Shown piece after piece: positions 17,982-26,365 of a stretch of 64,000 nt of DNA (position 1 is the first letter of the stretch; every line of letters begins with the position of its first letter). The position numbers and the translations under genes are program-made. Origin of the DNA: CAZFZT01 sp964523675 (lineage in GTDB: Bacteria; Planctomycetota; Phycisphaerae; Phycisphaerales; SM1A02); NCBI GenBank assembly GCA_964523675.1, contig CAZFZT010000006.1, positions 17,815-81,814 on the forward strand, written 5' to 3'. Under the pieces are notes generated by a model. The model was not told the DNA's origin and searched no databases. It saw nothing but the letters and a program-made list of their open reading frames with translations.

Positions 17982-19886
17982 TCATTCGCATTCCCCCCAC
18001 GCGGCGAGGAGCTCCAGCAGATCCGGTACACCGACGTTCTCGTCATCTGTGAGGTCCGCCGCAGCGCACGCGCTGCCCGCATCAACCTCTCCCCAACATG
18101 CAAGCAGCGCGAGCAGGTCGGGCACGCCGACGCTCTGATCGCCGCCCGGGGGGCTGAGGTCGCCGGGACATGGCGGCTGCTGCGATGATGGCGGTGTAAG
18201 GGTAATCGTCTGGTTGGCCGGAACGTTCAATACGACTGTGTCGTCGCCGACCGGCCATTTAACGCGCACTTCATCGACGATGTCGTCAGCTAACGTACCC
18301 AGGCCGAAATGCGCAACGAGTTCATTGCCGCCGAGGAAGCTGATCCCGCCGGTGATCCAGCGCATTTGCCGCTTATTGTCGATGGTGATTGTAATCTTTG
18401 CGCCGATGCCGTGCGGCGCGAGCGGCGAGCCGTCGCTTGCGCCTTCGGATGTGTCGAGCGCGATGCGAATCCAGTCGGCGTCACCTGCCGACAGATCGAG
18501 TTCGTTTTCAAAGAAAAATAGTGGCTCGTTGTTGGCGGTGAGCAGCAGATCCATCGCCCCGTCACGGTTGTAATCAAGTGAAACGAGTGTCCGACCTTTA
18601 CCGAAGTGATTCAAGTCCGCAGCGGAGGCGAGTTCAGTGAATGTGGTGTTGGGCGGATTCGCATTATTGATCCAGAGCTGCGACGGCTTATTGCCGTAAG
18701 TGCCGGACGATGAAGAGTCGCCATTGGTTGCTGCAAGATCGCACCAGCCGTCGTTATTGAAGTCAGCGGCGGTCGCGCCCCAACCGTAGAACCCCGCATG
18801 TACACCGGCAGCTTGTGCATGTTCAGCGAAGGCGTGGAAGCCGGTGTTTCGATAGAGCTTGTTGCCGGTCCAACTGCCCCCGTTGTAGATGGAGGTCACG
18901 TACCAATCAAGGCGACCATCGTTCTGAAAGTCACCCACAGTATGACCCATTCCATTTTCCTCATGGCCGGTATTGGATTGGATGGTGTAGTCGGTGAAGG
19001 TGACGATGCCCTTTTCGTCCGGGCCGTTGTTCCTGAAGTAGCGCGAGCCGACGTAGGTAATCCCCTTGAAGTCGCCCACGAGAAGCAATTCAGGCCAGCC
19101 ATCCGCATTCATGTCAGCAAAAGACGAGGAGAGATTAGCGATCGGGCCAACGCCTGAGAAAAGCCCGATGGCAGCAGTGACATCTGTAAACGTTTCGCCA
19201 CCGCCGCTTACGTTGCTTTGAAACAGACGATTGCCGTTATTGTTCGGCGCGCCGAATGCGAAGCCGCCGACATACAGATCAAGGTCGCCATCAAGATCAT
19301 AATCACCGAAGCATGCGGTCCATGCGTCCTCAGCGCTCGGGTTCGACGCGTTGACGCCTGCTTGATTTGCGATGTTGGTAAAGCGGTACAGCTCAGTCTC
19401 AGCGTTGGAATCGTTGCGATACAACTTATGGTGTCCCGGCGAAGGGCTCCCAACGGGCCCCGCGCTGGTCACGTAGAGATCGATCCAACCGTCGTGATTG
19501 AAATCCGCTGCGATCGCGCTCTTGCCGCGATGCACCGCACTCAGGCCCCATTCCGCTGCTCGATTACTGAACGTCCCGTCGGTGTTGTTGATGAAGAGAC
19601 GGTCGCGCTGATTGTTGTTTCCGCCGGAAACGACGAAGATGTCAACGAAGCCGTCGTTATTGAAGTCGCCGACGGTTGAGCCGCCCGAGTAGTTGTAGGA
19701 GTTGAAACCGAATGTCAGATGCGTATGCGTAAGCCCCGCGTCCGCCGTGCTGTTGGAAAAGTCCGGCGGAGCTGCGTTGGATGCACACACGAGACATAAG
19801 AGTGTCGCGAGGTGCGCGACGCTCATCGTTGGAGAAGCGGCGGGCCTGAAAAATGCACCGGCATGAGCGTCCTTGTTTAGATGCAT
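17982..19886 (-). CDS. Secreted FG-GAP/VCBS repeat protein with ASPIC/UnbV domain and dockerin-like tail
   Basis: About 634 residues. The start at 19886 (MHLNKDAH) has a well-spaced GGAG and leads to a signal segment (VAHLATLLCLVCASNA). Residues about 30-480 form a seven-bladed-type array of FG-GAP/VCBS repeats (GDFNNDGFVDIFVVSGG, GDYDLDGDLDLYVGG, ADFNNDGWCDLAATNGD, LDYNRDGAMDLLLT). An ASPIC/UnbV module follows (about 500-565, GIGAKITITIDNKRQMRWI and AHFGLGT). The duplicated GVPDLL tail ends the protein. CRTAC-like proteins of this type are extracellular and calcium binding; a specific function cannot be read. Confidence 0.85.
   Translation of the reverse strand: MHLNKDAHAGAFFRPAASPTMSVAHLATLLCLVCASNAAPPDFSNSTADAGLTHTHLTFGFNSYNYSGGSTVGDFNNDGFVDIFVVSGGNNNQRDRLFINNTDGTFSNRAAEWGLSAVHRGKSAIAADFNHDGWIDLYVTSAGPVGSPSPGHHKLYRNDSNAETELYRFTNIANQAGVNASNPSAEDAWTACFGDYDLDGDLDLYVGGFAFGAPNNNGNRLFQSNVSGGGETFTDVTAAIGLFSGVGPIANLSSSFADMNADGWPELLLVGDFKGITYVGSRYFRNNGPDEKGIVTFTDYTIQSNTGHEENGMGHTVGDFQNDGRLDWYVTSIYNGGSWTGNKLYRNTGFHAFAEHAQAAGVHAGFYGWGATAADFNNDGWCDLAATNGDSSSSGTYGNKPSQLWINNANPPNTTFTELASAADLNHFGKGRTLVSLDYNRDGAMDLLLTANNEPLFFFENELDLSAGDADWIRIALDTSEGASDGSPLAPHGIGAKITITIDNKRQMRWITGGISFLGGNELVAHFGLGTLADDIVDEVRVKWPVGDDTVVLNVPANQTITLTPPSSQQPPCPGDLSPPGGDQSVGVPDLLALLACWGEVDAGSACAAADLTDDENVGVPDLLELLAAWGECE
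17995..18167 (-). repeat. Direct repeat copy 2: DNA encoding the dockerin-like tail
   Basis: Partner of the repeat at 13659-13831. The main differences are in the inter-module segment (ttgccattaccattga in copy 1 against ctcgtcatctgtga in copy 2) and scattered single bases. Confidence 0.88.
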
Positions 19887-20006
19887 AATACATTCTCCAC
19901 TTGAGAAGGAGACAAGCAACCCCGCGAAATCTTATCCTGCCTCATCGCGATGCGAACTCGCCGCGACCGAACTGTCGTTCCACTGCGGCAGGAATGAATA
20001 GTGCTC

Positions 20007-23000
20007 CTACGGGCAGGCCCCCCACTGTGCAAGTAGGTCGAGCAGGTCCGGCACTCCAACTGCACCATCACTCGTCAGGTCCGCACTGAGGCAAGCGGGT
20101 TCTGCGAATCCCCAGCATGCGAGGAGCGCCAGCAAATCGGGAACACCCACAGCGCCATCGCCAGTGAGATCAGCGGGGCAAGCCGCACCTGCATCGTCAC
20201 CGAACGACATGTTCTCAATGATGAGTTCAGGAACATCCACAGTGCTCGTCAGCGATCGTCTGATCCAGCGCATCTGAACGTCAGTTTCAGCGATGAATCG
20301 AATGGCGTCGCCGGGATACACCTCACCATCGCCGCCGCCGGTGTTGGTCTGGAAGAAAAATGACTGCGGCTCATCCCATTCCAGCACGCTCTGCAAAGTA
20401 GGACTCGCCTCGAATGGATCAAGTTTCGTATGAGAACTCTTCGGCCAGGCGTTCTTGAAGTTATAGGTCGCAACAGCACTCTTGCTGTAGTTCGGAATGG
20501 TGAGCAGCACCTCGTCGCCGAGCAGCACTTCTGCGATAACCGAAGTCGGTGCGATGTCAGCGAAGTCCGCTTCGATGGTCATGGCATTGTCGGCGCCTTG
20601 TCCGCCCGGAGGCATGTTGACGATGAGCGAAGCCGACGACGTGCCTTCGTTCCACTCCATCGTTTCGATCTCCTTCTTCAGTTCGAGCGTCGCGCCGTCG
20701 GCGAAGGTGATGCAATCCGGCGGCAGACCCGCACACGGATTGACAATGGCAAAACCCAAATCCGCTTCATACTGATCACGGCTGAACTTCGCGAGGCGCA
20801 GATTGTTGCTTGCAATGATTGCGGGCGAGCCGATTGAAGGATTCGCAAGAACAAGATCTGGAAGACCATCGCCATCTGCGTCCGGGCAACAGCCGAACTG
20901 CGCTGCACCGCTGGCGCGATGTTCGACGCCGAAGAGCCCGATCGCTTCATCGAGAACCACAAGTTTCCACGGCTGATCGGGCTGCTCACCACCGCCGGCG
21001 ATCTTCAAGGCGCTCAGCGGACTCATTGATTCCGCGCCCAACGCCGTGATGATGGCGAACTCACCGGTGACGACCGGGCCGCCCTTCACTTTGATCGACT
21101 CCGGCGCCATCCATCGAATCATGCAGACCGGATCACCGTCCTTCTGACCAAGCGTGACTTCATAGTCGGTGGTGGAGGATCCGCTCGCAAACAGCGACAC
21201 GCCGCTCCCCTGCTGCACGACATGCGTGAGTTCATGCGCGAGATAAATCTTGACTTCATACCCTGCAGGGTTGAAATGCGACAGGTCCGGCGCGAACTCG
21301 ACAGCGTCCTCAATGCCCTCTGCATCGGGGCACGAACGCGCATCACATCGGGATACGGCGACCGAGGCAGGCGTTCCGTCAGAGGAGACCGCGCTCATGT
21401 TCACTTTCTTGGCAAGTTCCGCCCCTGCCTTGAACTTCACTTGCGCAAACTCACTTGCGCCAAGCTGGATGTCAACGCCTCCGCCTTGTGCCGGACCGCC
21501 GACCACCAAGCCGCGCTGGAGGCCTTGGGCGGCGTTGTCGAGCATGTCGAACTCGGAAACCGCCAACGATGCGCCTCCAGTTGCGGCGTGAAGCAGGCCG
21601 AAGACATGCCCTTCGTTGAAGGTGACATGAGCCGGCTTGATGTTTGTGATCACGAGCGATCCGGTCGCTGCGCCGTCACCCCCACCGTGACCAGCGGTGA
21701 TCGCGGTGCGCTTGCGGGTCTTGATGGCAAGCTTGACCCCGCCATTACCACGTGCTGCGGGAATGAGCGCCAATTCGCCACCGATGATGGGATCAAGCGT
21801 CTGATCAAAATGGACGCACACATCGCTTTCAAACCCCCACAGGAAGCCCGGCACGTGTTCGCCACCTGCATGGTCAGCATCGGTGATTGATGTCACGCGC
21901 ACCGGCGACCCACCTGGGCACTGGCTGATGAAGATGGGTTGTCCTGGTTCAACACATTCAGTACCGACGGGCCGGCCGCCTTTGCGCACGTCGACACAAA
22001 CCAAGTCTGCGCCGATGGCAGCGAAATCCGCGTGCATTTGGATTTCACCGTTCGAACCGCCGCCGAGATCACTGATGAAGTGCTCGGTCTCGCCGCACAG
22101 TTCTTCTCCCTCGTCGCCGCCATCTGCGGATGCGGGGCAGTACGTACTCGTTACCTTGATCGAATCACCCGGGTGGATGGATTTTGCGGCGATCTTGATC
22201 TCCTTGCCGGTTTGCGGATTGCGCCCGGTGGAAGCCGCATTCATTGCAGGCAGCGTCCATTCCTTGGGGAAGTGGCCGCGCAGTTCGACGCCGTTAAGNN
22301 NNNNNNNNATCTCAATGGCCCGGGGACATTCATCGGGGTTCTGTCCGCAAAGCGGCACTTCAGTGATGTGTCCCCCGCGTCGAGCGCGCATCTCAAACCG
22401 GTCGACGGGCTTCCACTCCAGCTCGAACTGTTGCTCCCCGACTCGAACGCCGAAATCGTGCACTTCGATTGCGTTACCCGCCGCTGCGCCTTCGGCATGT
22501 TCGAGAGCCCAGTTCAGATCAACCGTCGAATCGAGCTCCGTTTCATACTCGATAATCAACTCGGTGATGTCAAGCGGAGCGGGACCGGGGTTCACCCAGT
22601 TCTCGAGTTCGAACTTCGTCGGCTCTCGAAATCTGATTCGCTCTCGAACGACAAGCTTGGGGACGCCCGCATCATCAACGACGCCCCAATCGACATCGAT
22701 CTTGATCGCATCATCGCCGGGTCCGTCAATGTACACCTCGCCGCACCCCACGCCCACTTTCACGCCAGGCGGAAGGGACGCTTCACCCTCCGCCACCGTA
22801 TCTTCATCGTTCTTCGCCCTTGCGCGGACGACGCCGGGCGAGAAACTTTCAAGTTCGATCCAATCGCCTGAATCTCCGTCAACGCGACATTCGCCTTCTA
22901 TCACGCCAACATTGATGTAGCTGCTCTGGAAGGAATCTTGTGGCGAGATGATGATCCCCCCACCGCTGCCTGCGCCGACGCCCGCTCCGCCAGAGATGTA

Positions 23001-23681
23001 GCGGAGCGCGGCTGACCAACCACTGATGAGAAGTCCTTCTTGCAACGAGCCCGGCGGGACTGTTGAGTGAAGCAGCCGTGTACCCGCCGGCAGCACTGCA
23101 TCCTCCTTCACCACGCGCAGCAGGTCAGGATGGCCGTCACCATCGACATCCCCAATGACAAGACCGGCGTGACCCAGCGCCTCAAACAGGAAGCCCGCTA
23201 CGCGCACGGGTTCAGGTGGAACGAAACTGCCGACAATCTGACCGCGAATCTCACCGCTAGCATGCGCTGTCGAATGCAGATTGATGTACGCGTTGCCGCT
23301 GAGAATCGTTTGAATCTGAGCAGGAAGCAAATCGGCATGGCCGGCGATCGCGCCGCTCGTGCCGCCTGATGGCGAGAGTGTGACAAACGGTGGTCCATTG
23401 ACACCTGCAGGGCCTTGATGTATATGCGCCGCCGTGGCCTGGCCAAGCAATCCAGAGTAGGTGCAATCGACATCGACAGTTCGAGCCGCGTCGTCAAGCA
23501 CGACGACGCACATGCCCGTCGCCGGGCTTCCGGTCGGCGGGACTTCCTGTGACTCTTCGAGCTCGTGCTTGAAAACGAAGACGTCCGCTGTCGCCGTTTC
23601 ACATGATCCCGCCCAGACCATCGACATGACCAAGCACGCAGCGGCCGATCGTAACCCCGACCATCTCAATGAACTCGACAT
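20007..23681 (-). CDS. Secreted chimeric protein: CHRD domain, HU-like signature, HELTH (eCIS-core/DUF4157-like) zincin segment, dockerin-like tail
   Basis: About 1224 residues as assembled, interrupted by a run of Ns, so length and frame at that point are uncertain. The ATG at 23681 follows a strong AGGAG and opens a signal peptide (AAACLVMSMVWAGSCETATA). A CHRD domain spans about residues 35-150 (HELEESQEVPPTGSPATG, AAHIHQGPAGVNGP, SGEIRGQIVG). GRNPQTGKEIKI near residue 480 matches the beta-arm signature of HU proteins. Near 812 is AHELTHVVQQGSG, an HExxH motif like that of the DUF4157/eCIS-core family. The tail has two GVPDLL modules. Overall function is unknown; the domain mix is discussed under findings. 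Confidence 0.75.
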   Translation of the reverse strand: MSSSLRWSGLRSAAACLVMSMVWAGSCETATADVFVFKHELEESQEVPPTGSPATGMCVVVLDDAARTVDVDCTYSGLLGQATAAHIHQGPAGVNGPPFVTLSPSGGTSGAIAGHADLLPAQIQTILSGNAYINLHSTAHASGEIRGQIVGSFVPPEPVRVAGFLFEALGHAGLVIGDVDGDGHPDLLRVVKEDAVLPAGTRLLHSTVPPGSLQEGLLISGWSAALRYISGGAGVGAGSGGGIIISPQDSFQSSYINVGVIEGECRVDGDSGDWIELESFSPGVVRARAKNDEDTVAEGEASLPPGVKVGVGCGEVYIDGPGDDAIKIDVDWGVVDDAGVPKLVVRERIRFREPTKFELENWVNPGPAPLDITELIIEYETELDSTVDLNWALEHAEGAAAGNAIEVHDFGVRVGEQQFELEWKPVDRFEMRARRGGHITEVPLCGQNPDECPRAIEXXXXLNGVELRGHFPKEWTLPAMNAASTGRNPQTGKEIKIAAKSIHPGDSIKVTSTYCPASADGGDEGEELCGETEHFISDLGGGSNGEIQMHADFAAIGADLVCVDVRKGGRPVGTECVEPGQPIFISQCPGGSPVRVTSITDADHAGGEHVPGFLWGFESDVCVHFDQTLDPIIGGELALIPAARGNGGVKLAIKTRKRTAITAGHGGGDGAATGSLVITNIKPAHVTFNEGHVFGLLHAATGGASLAVSEFDMLDNAAQGLQRGLVVGGPAQGGGVDIQLGASEFAQVKFKAGAELAKKVNMSAVSSDGTPASVAVSRCDARSCPDAEGIEDAVEFAPDLSHFNPAGYEVKIYLAHELTHVVQQGSGVSLFASGSSTTDYEVTLGQKDGDPVCMIRWMAPESIKVKGGPVVTGEFAIITALGAESMSPLSALKIAGGGEQPDQPWKLVVLDEAIGLFGVEHRASGAAQFGCCPDADGDGLPDLVLANPSIGSPAIIASNNLRLAKFSRDQYEADLGFAIVNPCAGLPPDCITFADGATLELKKEIETMEWNEGTSSASLIVNMPPGGQGADNAMTIEADFADIAPTSVIAEVLLGDEVLLTIPNYSKSAVATYNFKNAWPKSSHTKLDPFEASPTLQSVLEWDEPQSFFFQTNTGGGDGEVYPGDAIRFIAETDVQMRWIRRSLTSTVDVPELIIENMSFGDDAGAACPADLTGDGAVGVPDLLALLACWGFAEPACLSADLTSDGAVGVPDLLDLLAQWGACP
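22299..22308. other. Assembly gap of ten Ns
   Basis: Ten consecutive Ns inside the chimeric secreted-protein gene. Ten is a conventional placeholder, so the true missing length may differ, and the reading frame across it (about residue 460) is not proven. Confidence 0.98.
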
Positions 23682-23937
23682 CCCTCTCTCCTTTTCTAGC
23701 GCCCCCGGAAACGCATTTAAACGTGGATGCACCGAAGCCGAACCAGAACCGGCGCCGTGTCGACAGGACATCAAGAGGTCCGCGACGACGCTTCACCTGC
23801 GTCATGAACCACAAATCTCATTGTAACGCATGAATTCGCCCGTGCGATGGCTTTTTCGCCCCGAAACGAACTCTCGTTGCCGGTCTCGAAAGAACAGCTG
23901 CGAACCAAAGGTTCGCCGCGACGCATTCGAGGCATGT

Positions 23938-24852
23938 TCAGGCCACATTCGCCTCAGTTGGCTGCACGATCGCGTACATACACAGCTCGAAGCGAGCGCC
24001 GCCGGCTTGAGAGGTGCCGCAGGTCAATGATCCCTCTGCACGCTCGAGCAGCCGACGGGAGACTGCAAGGCCGAGGCCGGTCCCCTGGGGAGATGCCTCG
24101 CATGCTCCTTGGGTCGCAAATGGACGAAACAAACGCGGCCGCAGACTCGGCGAAACTCCTGGACCATTGTCTTCTACCGAGACCACGATTCTATTACCAT
24201 CAATATGTTGCGCGCTGATCCAAATCTTCGGTTCGACCGTGTCGCTCAAGGCGTTGATTGCGTTGAGCAGCAGGTTCATCAGGACCTGCTGCAAGGCGAG
24301 CGGCTCGATCGCCGCCCACGCCGTTGATGGAATGTGCGTTTCGATCTTCACCCCTTTTGAGCCCGCCTGGCCGCCGAGGCATGCAATGGTTGCATTGACA
24401 GCGCTGGCGATGTTCGCAGCGGCCCTGGCTTGACGCTGCCCTTTAACTCCTTCCTGCCTTCCATGCCCCCCATGCCCCCCATGCCCCCCATGCCTCCCAT
24501 GCCTCCCCTTCTCGCCCTGGCCCCGCAGTGATGGCTCAGGCGCGGCGAATCCCATCAGCGTTTCGGCAATCCGTCCTGCTCTGCCGATGCCGGTGATACA
24601 TTGGTCGATAGCGCTACGGAGCCGGTCCGGGTCGCCTGACTTCAGCCGAGCCAACTGAGCTTGAGCCAGGGCCGGCGTGAGTTGGTTGTTCATCTCATGG
24701 ACCACCCCTGCAGCCAGCGTGCCGATGGTTGCCAATCGCTGAAGATGCTCGACCTCGCGCGCATGCTCAACCAACTGGGATTCGACCTCGTTGAGGCGAT
24801 CCAGTAGGCTGGCGATCGTCAGATCATTCTCGTCCTGGTCGGATGACTGCAT
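23938..24852 (-). CDS. Soluble sensor histidine kinase with a Gly-His repeat linker
   Basis: 304 residues with no membrane segment. An N-terminal coiled-coil-like part (about 8-45, LLDRLNEVESQLVEHA) leads to the H-box (AAGVVHEMNNQLTPALAQ, about 50-66). The HATPase_c domain (about 185-295) has N-box MNLLLNAINAL, G1 box VEDNGPGV and GTGLGLAVSRRLLE. Between them, at about residues 113-131, is a GGH-rich stretch (GRHGGHGGHG) coded by a 9-base tandem repeat. No cognate response regulator is adjacent; the divergent neighbour is parB. The input signal is unknown. Confidence 0.86.
   Translation of the reverse strand: MQSSDQDENDLTIASLLDRLNEVESQLVEHAREVEHLQRLATIGTLAAGVVHEMNNQLTPALAQAQLARLKSGDPDRLRSAIDQCITGIGRAGRIAETLMGFAAPEPSLRGQGEKGRHGRHGGHGGHGGHGRQEGVKGQRQARAAANIASAVNATIACLGGQAGSKGVKIETHIPSTAWAAIEPLALQQVLMNLLLNAINALSDTVEPKIWISAQHIDGNRIVVSVEDNGPGVSPSLRPRLFRPFATQGACEASPQGTGLGLAVSRRLLERAEGSLTCGTSQAGGARFELCMYAIVQPTEANVA
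24463..24507 (-). repeat. 9-base tandem repeat (unit ATGCCCCCC, 5 units) inside the histidine kinase gene
   Basis: Three exact units (24463-24489) and two with one change (ATGCCTCCC, 24490-24507). On the coding strand the unit reads as Gly-Gly-His, so copy-number changes would lengthen or shorten the linker between the histidine and ATPase domains without shifting the frame. Confidence 0.9.
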
Positions 24853-24927
24853 GGCGCATCGCCAAGATCGGCCGAGGCCACGGCGAAGTTGAGCCGATTC
24901 CTGCGGCCGAGCAGCGAACGTCGCCGA

Positions 24928-24943
24928 TGTTCCACGTGGAACA
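24928..24943. promoter_or_regulatory. parS: parS site 1 (TGTTCCACGTGGAACA)
   Basis: A perfect 16-base palindrome that matches the bacterial ParB-binding centromere consensus (TGTTNCACGTGNAACA form). It lies 128 bases upstream of the parB start, in the divergent region shared with the histidine kinase gene. Confidence 0.93.
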
Positions 24944-24966
24944 CAACAGTGAATCGACCGTTCTCA

Positions 24967-24982
24967 TGTTCCACGTGGAACC
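24967..24982. promoter_or_regulatory. parS: parS site 2 (TGTTCCACGTGGAACC)
   Basis: Identical to site 1 except for the last base, and centred 39 bases from it. Two sites this close indicate a genuine ParB loading region. They could also let ParB repress its own promoter. Confidence 0.9.
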
Positions 24983-25055
24983 TGCCGCCTGGTCGAACTC
25001 ATGCCAGGCCGCGATCTGGCACAATCGTTCGATTTATGTCATCATGGAGCGCATC

Positions 25056-26084
25056 ATGACGAAAGCATCCTCATCAAACGCCTCAAACGTCGGGCGTCGG
25101 CGACTCGGCCGCGGCCTGAGCAGTCTCCTCGGAACCCCTGTCAAGGTGGATCCGCCCGTCGTTGACGGGCCGGACCACGCCTCAGGCACATCCATATCAC
25201 CCGCACAACCGCCCGACCCTCAGGATGCCGCCTCGGATCCCGGCCAAGGTGGCAAGGATCGAAACCAAGGCGACGGCATAACGATGGTTGCCATTGAACG
25301 CGTTGTGCCCAACGCCTTTCAGCCCCGCCGATCGTTTGACGAAGCCGCTCTCGACACGCTGGCCGCCTCAATCCGAGAGGCAGGGATGATGCAGCCGGTC
25401 GTATTGAGGCCGAGCAAGCCGGGTACCGAGGAGGAGTACGAGCTGATCGCAGGTGAACGGCGATGGCGCGCAGCTCAGCGGGTGGGATTGACTCGCATTC
25501 CAGCGGTCATTCGCGCGGTGAATGATCAGACGGCTGCGCAATGGGCACTCATCGAGAATATCCAACGAGAGGATCTGAACGCTGTCGAACGAGCCCAGGC
25601 GTTTCGACGTTTGGCGGATGAGTTCTCGCTAACGCACCAGCAGATCGCAGAACGCGTCGGCCTCGACCGCACCAGCGTGACAAACCATCTTCGGTTGCTG
25701 GAACTCGATCCTGCGATTCTCGATCTGCTCGCGGCAGGGGCGCTGGGCATGGGACATGGACGCGCGTTATTAGTAATCACTAACTCCTCCCGCCGCGCGC
25801 ATCTGGCGCAAGCCGCCGCTCGCGAAGGCTGGTCGGTGCGCGAACTTGAGCGGCGGGTCCGCGCGGAAACAGGCGGCACAGCAGGAGAACCGCCGACGCC
25901 GTCAAAGCACATGCCCGCGCACATCGCGGATCTTCAGCGACGACTTGCAGAATACCTCGGTTCAAAGGTGACGATCCAACCTGGCGCCAGAAAAGGTTCC
26001 GGCAAGATCACGATCGAATTCTTTACGCTGGATGAGTTCGAAGGATTGCTGGATCGTCTCGGCTTTGATCCTGCGCGAGAGTGA
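25056..26084 (+). CDS. parB: Chromosome-partitioning protein ParB
   Basis: 342 residues. ParB binds parS, is a CTP-dependent DNA clamp, and spreads to organise the origin region. The N-terminus is basic (VGRRRLGRGLSSLLG), as in proteins that contact ParA. The N-terminal CTP/ParB box contains NAFQPRRSFDEAAL and AGERRWRAAQ (about residues 85-150). A helix-turn-helix follows (LTHQQIAERVGLDRTSVTNHLRLL, about 190-213), then a C-terminal dimerisation region. The ATG at 25056 has GGAG 7 bases upstream; 25044 is an alternative. Longer frames run through the parS sites and are not credible. ParA is not adjacent, which is unusual. Confidence 0.95.
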   Translation: MTKASSSNASNVGRRRLGRGLSSLLGTPVKVDPPVVDGPDHASGTSISPAQPPDPQDAASDPGQGGKDRNQGDGITMVAIERVVPNAFQPRRSFDEAALDTLAASIREAGMMQPVVLRPSKPGTEEEYELIAGERRWRAAQRVGLTRIPAVIRAVNDQTAAQWALIENIQREDLNAVERAQAFRRLADEFSLTHQQIAERVGLDRTSVTNHLRLLELDPAILDLLAAGALGMGHGRALLVITNSSRRAHLAQAAAREGWSVRELERRVRAETGGTAGEPPTPSKHMPAHIADLQRRLAEYLGSKVTIQPGARKGSGKITIEFFTLDEFEGLLDRLGFDPARE

Positions 26085-26365
26085 GTGGGGGAGGGAAGCG
26101 TCGTCGTCTTCCGACCAGGTGCGAGCAGTGCGGTGAATATAAGTTACCTCGCGCTTCAGGCGCAGCTGGAGGAAATATCGCGCCGAGTTTGCGCATCGGT
26201 ACATTTCCCGGAACCTCGACCAGATGATTCACCGCGGCGTCTGAAGGTTTTGAGATAGCTTCTAATATGTCTTCCACTTGCGGAGCCGCATGAACGTCCC
26301 TAATATCGCGGATCGTTCTTCAATGACCGGGGTTCTCTTTCAACTTCATTTAAGGATTGGAACAC

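Noticed and set aside
22299..22308. Interpreting the N-run as a true four-codon insertion
   Set aside because: Ten Ns is a placeholder, not sequence, so no biological length is claimed.
21883..22920. 345-codon plus-strand frame containing the N-run
   Set aside because: Ser/Pro-rich antisense shadow of the chimeric secreted-protein gene.
24843..25055. Longer parB N-terminus running through both parS palindromes
   Set aside because: The added residues repeat MFHVE only because parS is read as protein; a good ribosome-binding site precedes the start at 25056.
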